From positions 1,070 through 32,266 of the forward strand of contig PLYD01000185.1 of NCBI GenBank assembly GCA_003151665.1: a DNA stretch of 31,197 nucleotides. Direction: 5' to 3'. The notes beneath the pieces were generated by a model that made no database searches, was not told the origin of the DNA, and saw only the letters and a program-made list of their open reading frames with translations. This document shows, piece by piece, positions 8,289 to 16,606 of the stretch. The stretch is from Candidatus Dormiibacterota bacterium (GTDB taxonomy: Bacteria; Chloroflexota; Dormibacteria; Dormibacterales; Dormibacteraceae). Position 1 is the first letter of the stretch; each line of letters opens with the position of its first letter. Position numbers and translations under genes: made by a program.

Positions 8289-10199
8289 TTATTTGGGACG
8301 GAACCGGTTGAGCAGGTCGCTCACGGTCATGTTGCTGTAGTCCTTCCCCAGCACCGCCTGCGCGGTCTGCCAGACGGCACGCGCCGGGGCCGGTCCCTTC
8401 TCCGCCAGGTCCGACAGGCGCAGCGCCCCGTAAACCTGAATCTGTGGCACCTGCGCCAGCTGCGCGGCCATCCACTGCGCCCACTGCTCGACGTTGCCGG
8501 CGCTCGGGCCGACGCCCTTCATCGCATCCGTCTTCACCTGGGAAACGGTCCCCCACGCCGGCGAGCTCGTCACCTTATCGGCAGCTGCCGTCGCCTTCGC
8601 CACCCCGGCCGTCTTGAGCGCACCGGCGACCGCCTGGGCCTTGGCCGCCTCCTCCTCCGCCTTCTGCATGCCGGCTGCTGCCTTGGCCTCTGCCTCGTGG
8701 GCCGCGGTCTTGGCCTCCTCCGCGGCTTCCACGGCCCTGGCCGCAGCTTCGGCTCGGGCCGCCTTGATGGTGGAGAGACCCTCGCCCGCGATCTCGGTGA
8801 TCCGATCCGCGGCGCTGCCGGATTCGCTACCGCCGGCGCCGTCGCCAGTGCGCAGACGCTCGCCAAAACCTCGCCCCATCGCGCCGCCGATAAGACTGGG
8901 AACGTCGAGCCCGGTCAGGCCCTTGATCGCCGTGGTCGACTCGATCATGGCCCGGGTCGCGTTCTTCACGAGATCGGACGCGCCGTCGGCGCTCATCACC
9001 GTCAGCGAATTGATGTGGCCCATCGGCTCGGCCGCAGCGCGGACGATTTCCGGCAAAGCTGCCAGCACGGTCTGGATGATGGCCGCCTCGTTGAACTGCT
9101 TGTAAGCGTCGGCGCGCATCGCGAGCGCTTTGGCCTCGGCCTCGCCCTTGGTCAGCACGATCTGGGCCTCGGCGCCGCCTTCGAGTCGCGTCGTCTCCGC
9201 GTCGGCTTCGGCGGATGCGATCTTCGCGCGCTTGTCGCCTTCGGCCTTGGCGATGACGGCCTGCGCCAGAGCGGCGGCCGGCTTGACGGTCGAGGAGAGC
9301 AGCTCTTTCTCTTTGCGGTCGGCCTCCAGCTGGGCAAGCTCGGTCTGCTTGCGCACGACCTCCTGCTGGGCTTCGGCTTGTGCAAGGGGTCCTGCTTGGT
9401 CGGCGCGCGCCTGGGCGGCGGCGACCTGCGTCTTGGTCTCAGCCTCCCGCAACGCGACGTCTCGGCCGGCGTTGATCTTGATCTGCTGCGACTCCGCCTC
9501 TCGGACCGCTGCTTCCTGGTCGGTGGTCGCCTTGACCATGCGGGCGTCGCGAGTCACAGTCGACACGCTCTGCTGACCGAGCAGCTCGATGTAGTTCGAT
9601 TCGTCCGAGAAGCTCTGGATCGTGAAGGCGTCGATCTGAAGACCGCTCGTGGCGAGGTCGCCCTTGGCTGCGTCCTGCACCTGCTGGAGCAGCTTCTGAC
9701 GGTCGCGGATGAGCTCCTCGATCGTCAGCGTTCCGACGATCGACCGGAGCGATCCTTCGAGCACGTTCTTGACGATCGAGTCCACCTGCTCGGGCTTGGC
9801 GTCGAGGAATCGCTCGGCGGCGTTGCGCAGAGACTCCACGTCGCGCCCGATCTTGAAGGTGGCCACGCCCTGGACCTGGACTTTGATGCCCTGGCTCGTC
9901 ACAGCATCGGCGAGCTGCACGTTGATCTGGCGGGCGGTGAGCTTCAGCTTGCCCACGCGGTCGAGGAGCGGGCGGATGAACGTGCCGCCCCCGACCACGA
10001 CCTTGACCCCCCGGTCGCCTGGGCTCGACATGACCTGGCCCCTCTCGTCGCGCACCTTGGCGCCACGCGAGCCGGCGACGATGAGGGCCTCGTTGGCGCT
10101 GGCCACCTTGTAGCGGCTGGCGACGAAGGCGATGAGGAGGATGAGGATGATCACGCCGGTGACGGCGAGGAATGGTGTCGAGGTCACAAAACTAGGCAT
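8289..10199 (-). CDS. Flotillin-like SPFH/band 7 protein
   Basis: A 636-residue flotillin-type protein that probably scaffolds ordered membrane microdomains. One N-terminal hydrophobic helix (about residues 10-28, LAVTGVIILILLIAFVAS) is followed by the SPFH domain (about 30-230: GGGTFIRPLLDRVGKLKLTA, NVLEGSLRSIVGTLTIEELI) and a long Ala/Glu-rich coiled coil (about 230-370, with EA repeats). A conserved oligomerisation-like region follows (AIIQTVLAALPEIVRAAAEP). The last ~170 residues are an unusual extension with a second Ala/Glu/Lys-rich helix and a small C-terminal domain, longer than typical ~500-residue bacterial flotillins. The start ATG overlaps the end of the upstream nfeD-like gene by eight bases, implying translational coupling. 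Confidence 0.9.
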   Translation of the reverse strand: MPSFVTSTPFLAVTGVIILILLIAFVASRYKVASANEALIVAGSRGAKVRDERGQVMSSPGDRGVKVVVGGGTFIRPLLDRVGKLKLTARQINVQLADAVTSQGIKVQVQGVATFKIGRDVESLRNAAERFLDAKPEQVDSIVKNVLEGSLRSIVGTLTIEELIRDRQKLLQQVQDAAKGDLATSGLQIDAFTIQSFSDESNYIELLGQQSVSTVTRDARMVKATTDQEAAVREAESQQIKINAGRDVALREAETKTQVAAAQARADQAGPLAQAEAQQEVVRKQTELAQLEADRKEKELLSSTVKPAAALAQAVIAKAEGDKRAKIASAEADAETTRLEGGAEAQIVLTKGEAEAKALAMRADAYKQFNEAAIIQTVLAALPEIVRAAAEPMGHINSLTVMSADGASDLVKNATRAMIESTTAIKGLTGLDVPSLIGGAMGRGFGERLRTGDGAGGSESGSAADRITEIAGEGLSTIKAARAEAAARAVEAAEEAKTAAHEAEAKAAAGMQKAEEEAAKAQAVAGALKTAGVAKATAAADKVTSSPAWGTVSQVKTDAMKGVGPSAGNVEQWAQWMAAQLAQVPQIQVYGALRLSDLAEKGPAPARAVWQTAQAVLGKDYSNMTVSDLLNRFRPK

Positions 10200-10743
10200 C
10201 CGGACGTGCTCCTTCGGTGGTCACTAACGGGAGGGGGGCGACGATTATGTTGCTGCCGGCCACGCCCACGACCTTGACCGTGCGGCCCGGCGGAATCTCT
10301 GCATCTGCGGTGGCGGTCAGGTTGTGCGAGCCGCCCGCGAAGCTGATCAGCACAGTGCCGAAACGGTTGGCGGGAATCCCGACCGAGACTCGCCCGGTCG
10401 AGCCGATCATCTCCTCGAGCCTGAACGTGTCTGACGACTCGGCCTGCTTGAGGACCTTGAAGGCGCCGAATACGACGCCGGAGCCAAGCGCTCCGGCCAC
10501 GATGCCTGTGAGGGTCGCCACCCCGACGCCTGCGCCAAGGCCATGGAGGCCAAATAGCCCGCCAATGCCGAACATGGCGAGGAAGCCGAGCAGCATCGGG
10601 GCTGGGGACACACCGGCAACGTCAAAACCGAGATGGATGGCTCCAAATAAGCCGCTGAAGATGTCATCGAGGACCAGCGTGAGCAGCAGGAGAGCGCCCC
10701 CTGCGAGGAGGCAGACGCCAAATACCAAATCGGCTACGTGCAA
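10192..10743 (-). CDS. NfeD-like membrane protein
   Basis: A 183-residue partner protein of flotillin. Hydrophobic segments cover about residues 5-27 and 45-95 (DLVFGVCLLAGGALLLLTLV and SPAPMLLGFLAMFGIGGLFG and following). A soluble C-terminal OB-fold follows: EEMIGSTGRVSVGIPANRFG, then GRTVKVVGVAGSNIIVAPL, the signature of NfeD C-terminal domains. The nfeD-floA/floT gene pairing is widely conserved and the order here (NfeD first, flotillin overlapping by eight bases) fits an operon. No protease domain is present, so this is the short NfeD form. Confidence 0.88.
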   Translation of the reverse strand: MHVADLVFGVCLLAGGALLLLTLVLDDIFSGLFGAIHLGFDVAGVSPAPMLLGFLAMFGIGGLFGLHGLGAGVGVATLTGIVAGALGSGVVFGAFKVLKQAESSDTFRLEEMIGSTGRVSVGIPANRFGTVLISFAGGSHNLTATADAEIPPGRTVKVVGVAGSNIIVAPLPLVTTEGARPDA

Positions 10744-10812
10744 TCGGTTCCCACCAGCGCCTGAATCTTAGGACGCCTCACGGCATGCTGCCGGTTGCTG
10801 CGCGGGCGCGGG

Positions 10813-11694
10813 CTACCGGTCCAGGAAGTCGGCTATCGCCTGCGCCGCCGCCGGCGCCATGCCCACCGTGTAATGGTTGGCCTCGATCTCGACGCCCACC
10901 GCAGTCGGGACCTCACGCAGGAAACGGGCGTATTCCTCTTTGGTGATCAGGAAGCCGAAGTTGGGCGGAACCTCCTGCGCCGCGCGCACCAGGAGCGCGG
11001 GCATCGTCAGCGCCGACCAGAGCTTGTAGGGGTCCTGGCCGAGGCGATATTGCTCGTCCTCCCAGGGCGCGGGCTTCTGGGTCCTGAACGAGACGCCACC
11101 CTCCACCTCGACCAGCTCGTAGTCGAACAGGCGCTCCCACGGGGGCCACGGCTGGTAGTGCGGCAGGTTCATGGCCAGCGTCATGAACGCTTCGCGGGAG
11201 GGAAAGACTGTCGCCAGCCGGTCAAGGCCTGCGTATACGGGCACCTTGATCGATTCCTCGGGAAGGCCCGCGGCGTCCACCAGCACGATCCGGCGGACAC
11301 GATCGGGCGCCATCTTGGCGACCACCATGGCGATCCAGGCCCCCATCGACCAGCCGATGACGTCAAAAGTCTCGGCTCCGAGCTGGTCGGCGATCTCGAT
11401 GACGTCACTGGCGTGGGACGGCCAACCGTAAGTCCCGGGGCCGGTCTCGCTGCTGTGGCCGCGGCCACGGGGATCGAACGCCACCTTGCGATGTCGCTCT
11501 CCATCGAGCGCTTCGTAGATGACGTCGAAGCTGCGCAGGTTTGCGCTCAGGCCGGGAATGCCGATGACGAGCCGACCTTCATCCGAGCCCGATATCTCAC
11601 AGGCGACCTCGCCCGATTGCAGCTTCAGACGGCGCTTGGTGATCGGCAAAGGCTCAGTCCTATTACCCTGTTGGTAGGCGCTTGGTGTGCCCAT
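10813..11694 (-). CDS. Alpha/beta hydrolase
   Basis: A predicted serine hydrolase of about 293 residues. Visible elements are the oxyanion region (LVIGIPGLSANLRSF), the strand FDPRGRGHS, the nucleophile elbow GWSMGAW (S116 counting from 11694), and the catalytic His in EANHYTVGM near the C-terminus. The acid residue usually found after PALLVRA is not obvious (AQEVPPNFGF follows). Substrate is unknown. The frame is open to 11868, but that reading runs into the divergent gene at 11744. ATGs at 11715 (MPNFPSRM) and 11694 (MGTPSAYQQG) are better starts; 11694 is chosen on length, and neither has a clear ribosome binding site. Confidence 0.82.
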   Translation of the reverse strand: MGTPSAYQQGNRTEPLPITKRRLKLQSGEVACEISGSDEGRLVIGIPGLSANLRSFDVIYEALDGERHRKVAFDPRGRGHSSETGPGTYGWPSHASDVIEIADQLGAETFDVIGWSMGAWIAMVVAKMAPDRVRRIVLVDAAGLPEESIKVPVYAGLDRLATVFPSREAFMTLAMNLPHYQPWPPWERLFDYELVEVEGGVSFRTQKPAPWEDEQYRLGQDPYKLWSALTMPALLVRAAQEVPPNFGFLITKEEYARFLREVPTAVGVEIEANHYTVGMAPAAAQAIADFLDR

Positions 11695-11743
11695 CCTACT
11701 TGGGAAGTTGGGCATCGAGTCACCCGAGCGCCGGGAGGTCGAA

Positions 11744-12526
11744 ATGGCAATACGCCCGCCCGCCTCGGCAGCCGCATACCGCGGTCCGCGCGATCCGATT
11801 CGGGTTGTGCCGTTACGTGAAGAGTTCGGCCCGATCGCGCCCGCGCCGATCCCCGCCCCCAGCCTCACCTACCGGGGTGGACCGCTGCTGACCGCGGTGC
11901 AGATCTTCACGTTCTTCTGGGGCGACGGCTGGCAGGGGCAACTCCAGGCGGGACTCATGGCGCAGATCATCGGGTTCTTCGATTACGTCGTCACCAGTCC
12001 CCTAATGGATCAGTTGGCAGAGTACGGGGTGGCCGGAAGCAAAATTGGCCACGGCGCCAATCTCGGCGCCACCCCGATTGCCGGGACGCTGGGACCCTCG
12101 GTCGACGACAGCGCAATCCAGCAGCTCATCCAGCACGAAATCTCAACGAACTCCGCTGTGCCGCAACCCACGCCGAGCTCGCTGTACTTCCTCTTCGCGC
12201 CGCCAGGGGTGGCGGTCAGCCTCGGCGGGAGCAGCTCGTGCACAACCTTCTGCGGCTACCACAGCGACATCAACGGCCAGATCTTTTATGCAGTCATGCC
12301 TTATCCGGACTGCGCTGGCTGCACGGGCGCGCTCGGCGCCCTCGACGCCATCACGTCGACGACTTCGCACGAGCTGTGCGAAGCGATCACGGACCCGATT
12401 CCAGGCCAAGGTTGGTATGACGACAGCAACGGCGAGATCGGTGACATCTGTGCGTGGAAAACGAAGCGGCTTGGCGCGTATGCCGTCCAGCTGGAGTGGT
12501 CGAATCACGCGGGGCGTTGCATCTGA
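11744..12526 (+). CDS. EXORDIUM-like putative metalloprotease
   Basis: A 260-residue protein resembling bacterial relatives of the plant EXORDIUM/PHI-1 family. Diagnostic blocks are TSTTSHELCEAITDP (H209, E210, E213) and WYDDSNGEIGDICAW near the C-terminus, the same order as HELAE...AWYD...EIxDLC in plant EXO proteins. The HExxE arrangement and a downstream acidic cluster suggest a metal site, but activity is unproven. Several Cys residues (SCTTFCGYHSD, PDCAGCTG) could form disulfides, implying export, yet no standard signal peptide is visible. The ATG at 11744 has GGGAGGTC just upstream. The stop is two bases before the phosphoesterase start, so the two are co-transcribed. Confidence 0.72.
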   Translation: MAIRPPASAAAYRGPRDPIRVVPLREEFGPIAPAPIPAPSLTYRGGPLLTAVQIFTFFWGDGWQGQLQAGLMAQIIGFFDYVVTSPLMDQLAEYGVAGSKIGHGANLGATPIAGTLGPSVDDSAIQQLIQHEISTNSAVPQPTPSSLYFLFAPPGVAVSLGGSSSCTTFCGYHSDINGQIFYAVMPYPDCAGCTGALGALDAITSTTSHELCEAITDPIPGQGWYDDSNGEIGDICAWKTKRLGAYAVQLEWSNHAGRCI

Positions 12527-12528
12527 CG

Positions 12529-13506
12529 ATGGCCTCAACCAGCCCGATCAAGCATGTCGTGATCATCGTCAAGGAGAATCACGGCTACGACAATTACTTC
12601 GGTGGGTTCCCGGGTGGCAACGGGGCCACCATGTCACGAAGCCCGAACCCACCGCCGAAAGATCCCGACCACCGGCACGCGGCGTGGCTCACCAGGGATA
12701 CCACCGCGCCTCGCGTGCAGTTCGAGCAGGCCGACATTCCGCACTACTGGAAATACGCGAGCGAATTCAGCCTCTGCGACAACTACTTCACCGACGTGGC
12801 CGGACCGTCGACACCCAACCACCTGATGCTGATCATGGCCGACTCGCCATTGATCGATAATCCCCGCCGCAATTACCGGAAGGCGCCAGGGCCCCCGTTG
12901 TACGACCAACCCAGCCTGCCCTCGCAGCTGGATGCCGCGGGCCTCACATGGGGCAACTACGGCGGCTACGCCTTCGAGTTCATCAAGTACACCGCGGGCA
13001 AGAACCGGCCTTGGCAACAGTTCGCCACGGACGCCGCGGCCGGCAAGCTGCCTTCAGTCTCGTGGCTCTATTCCGATGGCGTTCGCAGCGAGCACCCGGC
13101 AGATACCCCGGCTGAAACGGCTGCCGGCAATGGCAACGTGACCGATGGGATGCAGTGGACTGTGGACCAGGTCAGCGCGGTAGTGGCCGCAGGTCTTTGG
13201 CCGCAGGTGGCGATCGTCATCACGTGGGATGACTGGGGAGGCTGGTGGGACCACGTGACTCCCGCGGAGGTCGAGAAGTGGACCGATGGTACCCAGTTCC
13301 GATACGGGGGGCGCGTTGGTTGCCTGGTGCTGAGCCCGTACGCGCGTAAAGGCTACGTCTCCAAGGGGCTGCACTCCCACGTGAGCTTGGTCAAGTTCTG
13401 TGAGACGACGTTCGGCCTCACCTCACTGAACGCACGCACCGCAGCGGCCGACGGGATGGCGGACTGCTTCGATCTGACCCAGGCACCGTTGCCACCCCCA
13501 TCCTGA
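12529..13506 (+). CDS. Phospholipase C-type phosphoesterase (PF04185 family)
   Basis: A 325-residue member of the phospholipase C / acid phosphatase A phosphoesterase family. It has the N-terminal metal motif KENHGYDNYFGGFPG (E16, N17, H18), the Thr-Asn pair in GPSTPNHLM (T95, N97), SEHP (E188, H189) and the C-terminal WDDWGGWWDHV (D234, D235, H242). All expected metal and catalytic residues are present. It is shorter than the secreted enzymes of Pseudomonas or Mycobacterium and starts immediately at the catalytic domain, with no signal peptide. It follows the EXORDIUM-like gene by two bases, so the pair could act on one extracellular substrate or be exported by a non-Sec route; this is inference. 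Confidence 0.88.
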   Translation: MASTSPIKHVVIIVKENHGYDNYFGGFPGGNGATMSRSPNPPPKDPDHRHAAWLTRDTTAPRVQFEQADIPHYWKYASEFSLCDNYFTDVAGPSTPNHLMLIMADSPLIDNPRRNYRKAPGPPLYDQPSLPSQLDAAGLTWGNYGGYAFEFIKYTAGKNRPWQQFATDAAAGKLPSVSWLYSDGVRSEHPADTPAETAAGNGNVTDGMQWTVDQVSAVVAAGLWPQVAIVITWDDWGGWWDHVTPAEVEKWTDGTQFRYGGRVGCLVLSPYARKGYVSKGLHSHVSLVKFCETTFGLTSLNARTAAADGMADCFDLTQAPLPPPS

Positions 13507-14064
13507 TTGGCGACAGCGACGCTGCGGGGAGGCCGGATAGACCAGTCGACCTGGATCCGGCTCACGCTGATGGCGATTCTCTTTGCCTATATCGCGATGA
13601 TCTAGGTCACCCACTTCCTACTTCTACTTCCAATCCTCACCGTTCCGTTCGCCCTCACCGGCTGGCTCGTTCTTCCACCCCTGTACGTGTGGGCCAGACT
13701 GCGCCGGATCGACACGAGGACCCGACCACCGCTTAGGGAGATGGTTCGACCGTGGGCCCTGACAGCCACATTTGGCGCTTTGGCCGCCATCGCGCTGTTC
13801 CTGGGGGTTAGCTGGGACGTGCCCAGCTTCTGCCACGGTCCGGTGCCGCTCGACTGCGTCAAGTACTACCAGTGGTCCACCGACAACGGTCGTTACTACC
13901 ACTCGATCGAGGAGGGACCTCAAGTACAAATTAGCCGGCAAACGTACATCCACGAAGTCGGCTTCGATCTGTGCTCGGCCGCCGTCTTCCGGGTCTTAGC
14001 CCTGTGTGGCGCTTGGATTGGTACATCGCTATTCAGGCGAGGCTCGACCGGCTCAGCGGGCTGA
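13507..14064 (+). pseudogene. Small membrane protein gene interrupted by an in-frame TAG
   Basis: Directly after the phosphoesterase stop the same frame reads from TTG 13507 or ATG 13570 through LTLMAILFAYIAMI, hits TAG at 13603, and resumes as VTHFLLLLPILTVPFALTGW, then LVLPPLYVWARLRR, a convincing membrane segment with a basic end. A second hydrophobic helix (TATFGALAAIALFLGV) and a Cys/Tyr-rich region follow to the stop at 14064. Apart from internal GTG 13687, which would discard the first helix, there is no good start after the TAG. A single change (for example TGG to TAG) would explain the pattern. Function is unknown. Alternatives are a short upstream peptide plus a protein using an unrecognised start. 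Confidence 0.5.
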
Positions 14065-14719
14065 AGCAACCTCGACTTCGTGCGTCGTGTCCGGATTTCT
14101 TCCATCCCGGCCCGCGGCCCGCATCCGCACCGTGAGGGCAATCAACCAGGCCGGAAGGCACAGCCAGGTAAAGAGAACCAAAACCAGGTCGAAGGGTATG
14201 GTCGCGTCGGTAGCTATGAAGCCAGGGTTGAGAAAGGACACCAGGACAGAAATGAAAGTCGAGACCAGAACCGATCCGCCGGCTAGGATGCCGAGCCAAA
14301 ATACCGACCGGCCCAGGATGGTCGAGCGGCGCGTGGAATAGCTGGCCACGAGAATCCATATGAAAAATGCGACCACGCCAACTACCGGTGCGTCCGGGAC
14401 CCAGCTCGGCGCCTTGTCGCCGAGAAGTCCGGTCGAGCCAGCCATCAACAGGGCCCCCAGTCACGACAAGGACTACGCAAACCGCTACCCCCATAACCCT
14501 GACCAGGCCTACCAGCGGTTCTGGTGCCGGTGACAGCGCGGGGTAAGCCAACACAAGAGGCGTAGTCGCAAAACCAACAAGCACGCTTACAGCCCCGAAC
14601 GCGAAATACGTCGCATCCGACGAAAATGGCACCGTCGAAAGTGCGACGAGGGGCAAACCAATTATCCAGACAATCGCTCCAACGATGTTTGAGAAGCGAG
14701 CGATCGTGACCACGTTCAT
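14053..14719 (-). pseudogene. Multi-pass membrane protein gene with a one-base frameshift
   Basis: Two overlapping frames form one plausible protein. The first runs from ATG 14719 (MNVVTIARFSNIVGAIVWII) through three hydrophobic helices to VRVMGVAVCVVLVVTG. The second continues as LLMAGSTGLLGDKAPSWVPD and further helices to the stop at 14053. Deleting one base from the GGGGG run at 14454-14458 (minus-strand sense) joins them as VTGALLMAGST, giving about 221 residues. No family is recognised. It may be a true pseudogene, a phase-variable run, or an assembly error. It overlaps the convergent broken gene at 14064 by 12 bases. Confidence 0.6.
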
Positions 14720-14811
14720 TCATCGTAGGAGGCAAGCCACCGCTTAGGGCTAGGCGCTGCCTGGATCTATCGTGGGTGGACACAGGTGCCCAGCGTGCGT
14801 AAGGTCAGACC

Positions 14812-15378
14812 ATGACCACACTTGAGAACCGGCCGAAAACCGCGCTCCTCGTCGTGGACGTGCAGAACGGCGTCGTCGGAGGGGCTCACGAGCGCGACGC
14901 GGTCGTCGCGAACGTCGGCACCCTTGTCGAGAAGGCGCGGAAGGAACGGGTCCCGGTGGTCTGGGTCCAACACTCCGACGAGCAGCTTGCAAAAGGGAGC
15001 GACGAATGGCGGATCGTCCCCGAGTTGGCTCCCAGAGACGCCGAGCCCCACGTCGAGAAGAACTACGGCGACGCCTTCGAGGACACCAACCTCGAGACCC
15101 TGCTGTCGGGCCTCGGAGTCGGGCGACTCGTCATCGTCGGCGCGGAAACAGACGCGTGCATCCGGTCGACGCTCCACGGCGCGCTGGTCAGGGGCTACGA
15201 CGCAACTCTTGTCAGCGACGCCCACACGACGGGAGACAAGTCGGAATGGGGAGCGCCTCCGCCGGCCGCGGTCATCGCGCATACGAACCTGTACTGGAAG
15301 TACCAGACTGCGCCGGGGCGTGCGGCCGGGACGGTCGAGACCAGGGATGTCGACTTCGGCGGCACGCCTAAGACTTAG
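14812..15378 (+). CDS. Isochorismatase-family cysteine hydrolase
   Basis: A 188-residue hydrolase of the isochorismatase-like superfamily. The catalytic triad is visible: D16 (ALLVVDVQNG), K83 (HVEKNYGDAFEDTNLE) and C116 (GAETDACIRSTLHGAL). The cis-peptide region before the Cys and the C-terminal SDAHTTGD are standard. Family members cleave isochorismate, nicotinamide or other amides; the specific substrate cannot be assigned, and the short form without an aryl-carrier domain argues against a siderophore synthase. The start ATG has AAGGTC seven bases upstream. It lies intact between two broken genes. Confidence 0.88.
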   Translation: MTTLENRPKTALLVVDVQNGVVGGAHERDAVVANVGTLVEKARKERVPVVWVQHSDEQLAKGSDEWRIVPELAPRDAEPHVEKNYGDAFEDTNLETLLSGLGVGRLVIVGAETDACIRSTLHGALVRGYDATLVSDAHTTGDKSEWGAPPPAAVIAHTNLYWKYQTAPGRAAGTVETRDVDFGGTPKT

Positions 15379-15397
15379 GGCCGACCTCCATTCGCCT

Positions 15398-15830
15398 TCA
15401 CATCACTTCTTGGGGAGGGAAACTCCCCCAGTCGCCCACCAACGTCACGTTGCCCGAGCCGCCGACCTTGTATTGCCATGAGTGCGACAGCTGCCCCGTG
15501 CCAGGGTCGAAATCGCCGTCGTGGAACGCACTTGCGGCCCAGACCTCCGTGAAGGTCACTACGAACAGGCTGCCGTTCCACACCGCTGACGTTTCGCAGG
15601 TGCCCGGCACGCGAATCCCGGGGGTAAGGACCCCCACCCTGAATGGTGCAGGCCATTTGACCCGGCTGCTGCGGAAAGGTCTGCGCGGTATCCGCGAAGC
15701 CAGAAGCGACGAGGGCGGCCCGTATGGCAGCGGCGGTATTCGGTTCGGCTGCGCTCGTACCACAGGCCGCCAATGTCACGCTCGCAAGGACCACAAGCAC
15801 CGTTCTAATTCGCCGAGTCATGGTCGCCAA
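15398..15830 (-). pseudogene. Frameshifted lipoprotein gene, paralogue of 26906-27337
   Basis: The first part reads MATMTRRIRTVLVVLASVTL then AACGTSAAEP, a lipoprotein signal with the lipobox Cys, and continues to CTIQGGGPYP. The matching second part (GIRVPGTCETSAVWNGSLFV ... SFPPQEVM) is in another frame. Alignment with the intact paralogue shows one extra base in the run of five G's at 15620-15624 (plus strand), just after the GGGPYP codons. Removing it would restore a protein colinear with the 143-aa copy. The two loci match through the coding region and a little of both flanks, so this is a gene duplication with one decayed copy outside the island. Function unknown; predicted surface lipoprotein. 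Confidence 0.8.
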
Positions 15831-15904
15831 CGTAAATCATGAAGGGCATGAGGGTCAGTTGGATTGCCCGAATTACAGTCCTTAGGACTCGCCCGAACGC
15901 GCAC

Positions 15905-16387
15905 TCAGCAGTCGAACGCCGACCAGCAGATGTCGTTCCGCAACCGCTGGTCGTCGAGTACGAGCTCGCGAATCGCCTCCGGGAGCTGGTCGCGCTGCCA
16001 CCGGCACTCGAGTCGCCCTGCGCTCTCGCCCTCTCCTTCCGGCGCGGCAGCACGTGCGCCCTTGATCGCATAGGCGGCCGCACCGAGCTCGTGCGCGGCG
16101 ACGTGTGCGACGACCGCCGCCTGGCCGGTAGCGTACGCGGCGTGGCGGGCTGCCCCACTCAGATCTCTGGCCGCGCCCATTGCATGGCCGCCCGCCGCGC
16201 GAGCCTGGGACATCGTGATCTCGCCGCGCACCCGGGCGCGGGCCTGCTCAATCGCCTGACGCGGTCGCGGGTCCTCAGGCCGAGCCGACTCGAACCGGTC
16301 GAGGACGTGCTCCGCGCACGATGCCGCCCATAGGGCGAGGAGCTGGTGATCCGAATCGGTGAGGGTCCCACCGCGGCGGATCGTCAC
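15905..16387 (-). CDS. Imm-5-like putative immunity protein
   Basis: A 160-residue, mostly helical, Ala-rich protein with the C-terminal signature LPEAIRELVLDDQRLRNDIC and a final WSAFDC. The earlier AASCAEHVLDRFE and AAHELGAAAYAIKGARAA helices fit the group annotated as Imm-5-like domain proteins (assignment from memory). Proteins with this ending are often stand-alone and no matching toxin is visible next to it, so an immunity role is unproven. The start is GTG at 16387. It is the last backbone gene before the island's left repeat. Confidence 0.7.
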   Translation of the reverse strand: MTIRRGGTLTDSDHQLLALWAASCAEHVLDRFESARPEDPRPRQAIEQARARVRGEITMSQARAAGGHAMGAARDLSGAARHAAYATGQAAVVAHVAAHELGAAAYAIKGARAAAPEGEGESAGRLECRWQRDQLPEAIRELVLDDQRLRNDICWSAFDC

Positions 16388-16441
16388 GAAACGAGGTCGC
16401 GGTCTTTCGGGAGGAACACACCCAGCAGCCCTTCTGATCAG

Positions 16442-16518
16442 AATCGGCCGTTTTCAGGTCTCAAAATGCGTTGGTCGGGCGGGCGAGATTCGAACTCGCG
16501 GTCTCCTGGTCCCAAACC
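16442..16518. repeat. Left attachment site (tRNA-Pro 3'-half duplicate)
   Basis: Bases 16472-16518 (47 bp) are identical to 30069-30115, the 3' half of tRNA-Pro from CCA to the anticodon loop. Homology continues leftward about 30 bp into the tRNA downstream flank (AATCGGCCGTTTTCAGG shared), with three mismatches and one gap. Identity stops after CCCAAACC, placing the strand exchange at or near the anticodon loop. Confidence 0.88.
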
Positions 16519-16590
16519 GGGGGCTAAGGCCTACCGTATTCGACCCGATCGTAGCGCGACAACCCGAAATCGGCGCAAGTCTCTTAACCT
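16502..16590. repeat. Island repeat, copy A
   Basis: First of three ~90-bp direct repeats. It starts with TCCTGGTCCCAAACC (tRNA anticodon region) and continues as the element-specific arm GGCTAAGGCCTACCGTATTCG, ending near GCGCAAGTCTCTTAAC. Copies B and C share this arm, including a fully identical GGCTAAGGCCTACCGTATTC. Here it forms the inner side of the left attachment site. Confidence 0.85.
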
Positions 16591-16606
16591 GCCCGTGCCT
16601 GCGCCC

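Noticed and set aside
8697..10277. 526-codon plus-strand frame
   Set aside because: Antisense to the Ala/Glu-rich flotillin gene; such repeats open long shadow frames in GC-rich DNA.
10795..11820. 341-codon plus-strand frame
   Set aside because: Antisense to the alpha/beta hydrolase, which shows clear motifs on the minus strand.
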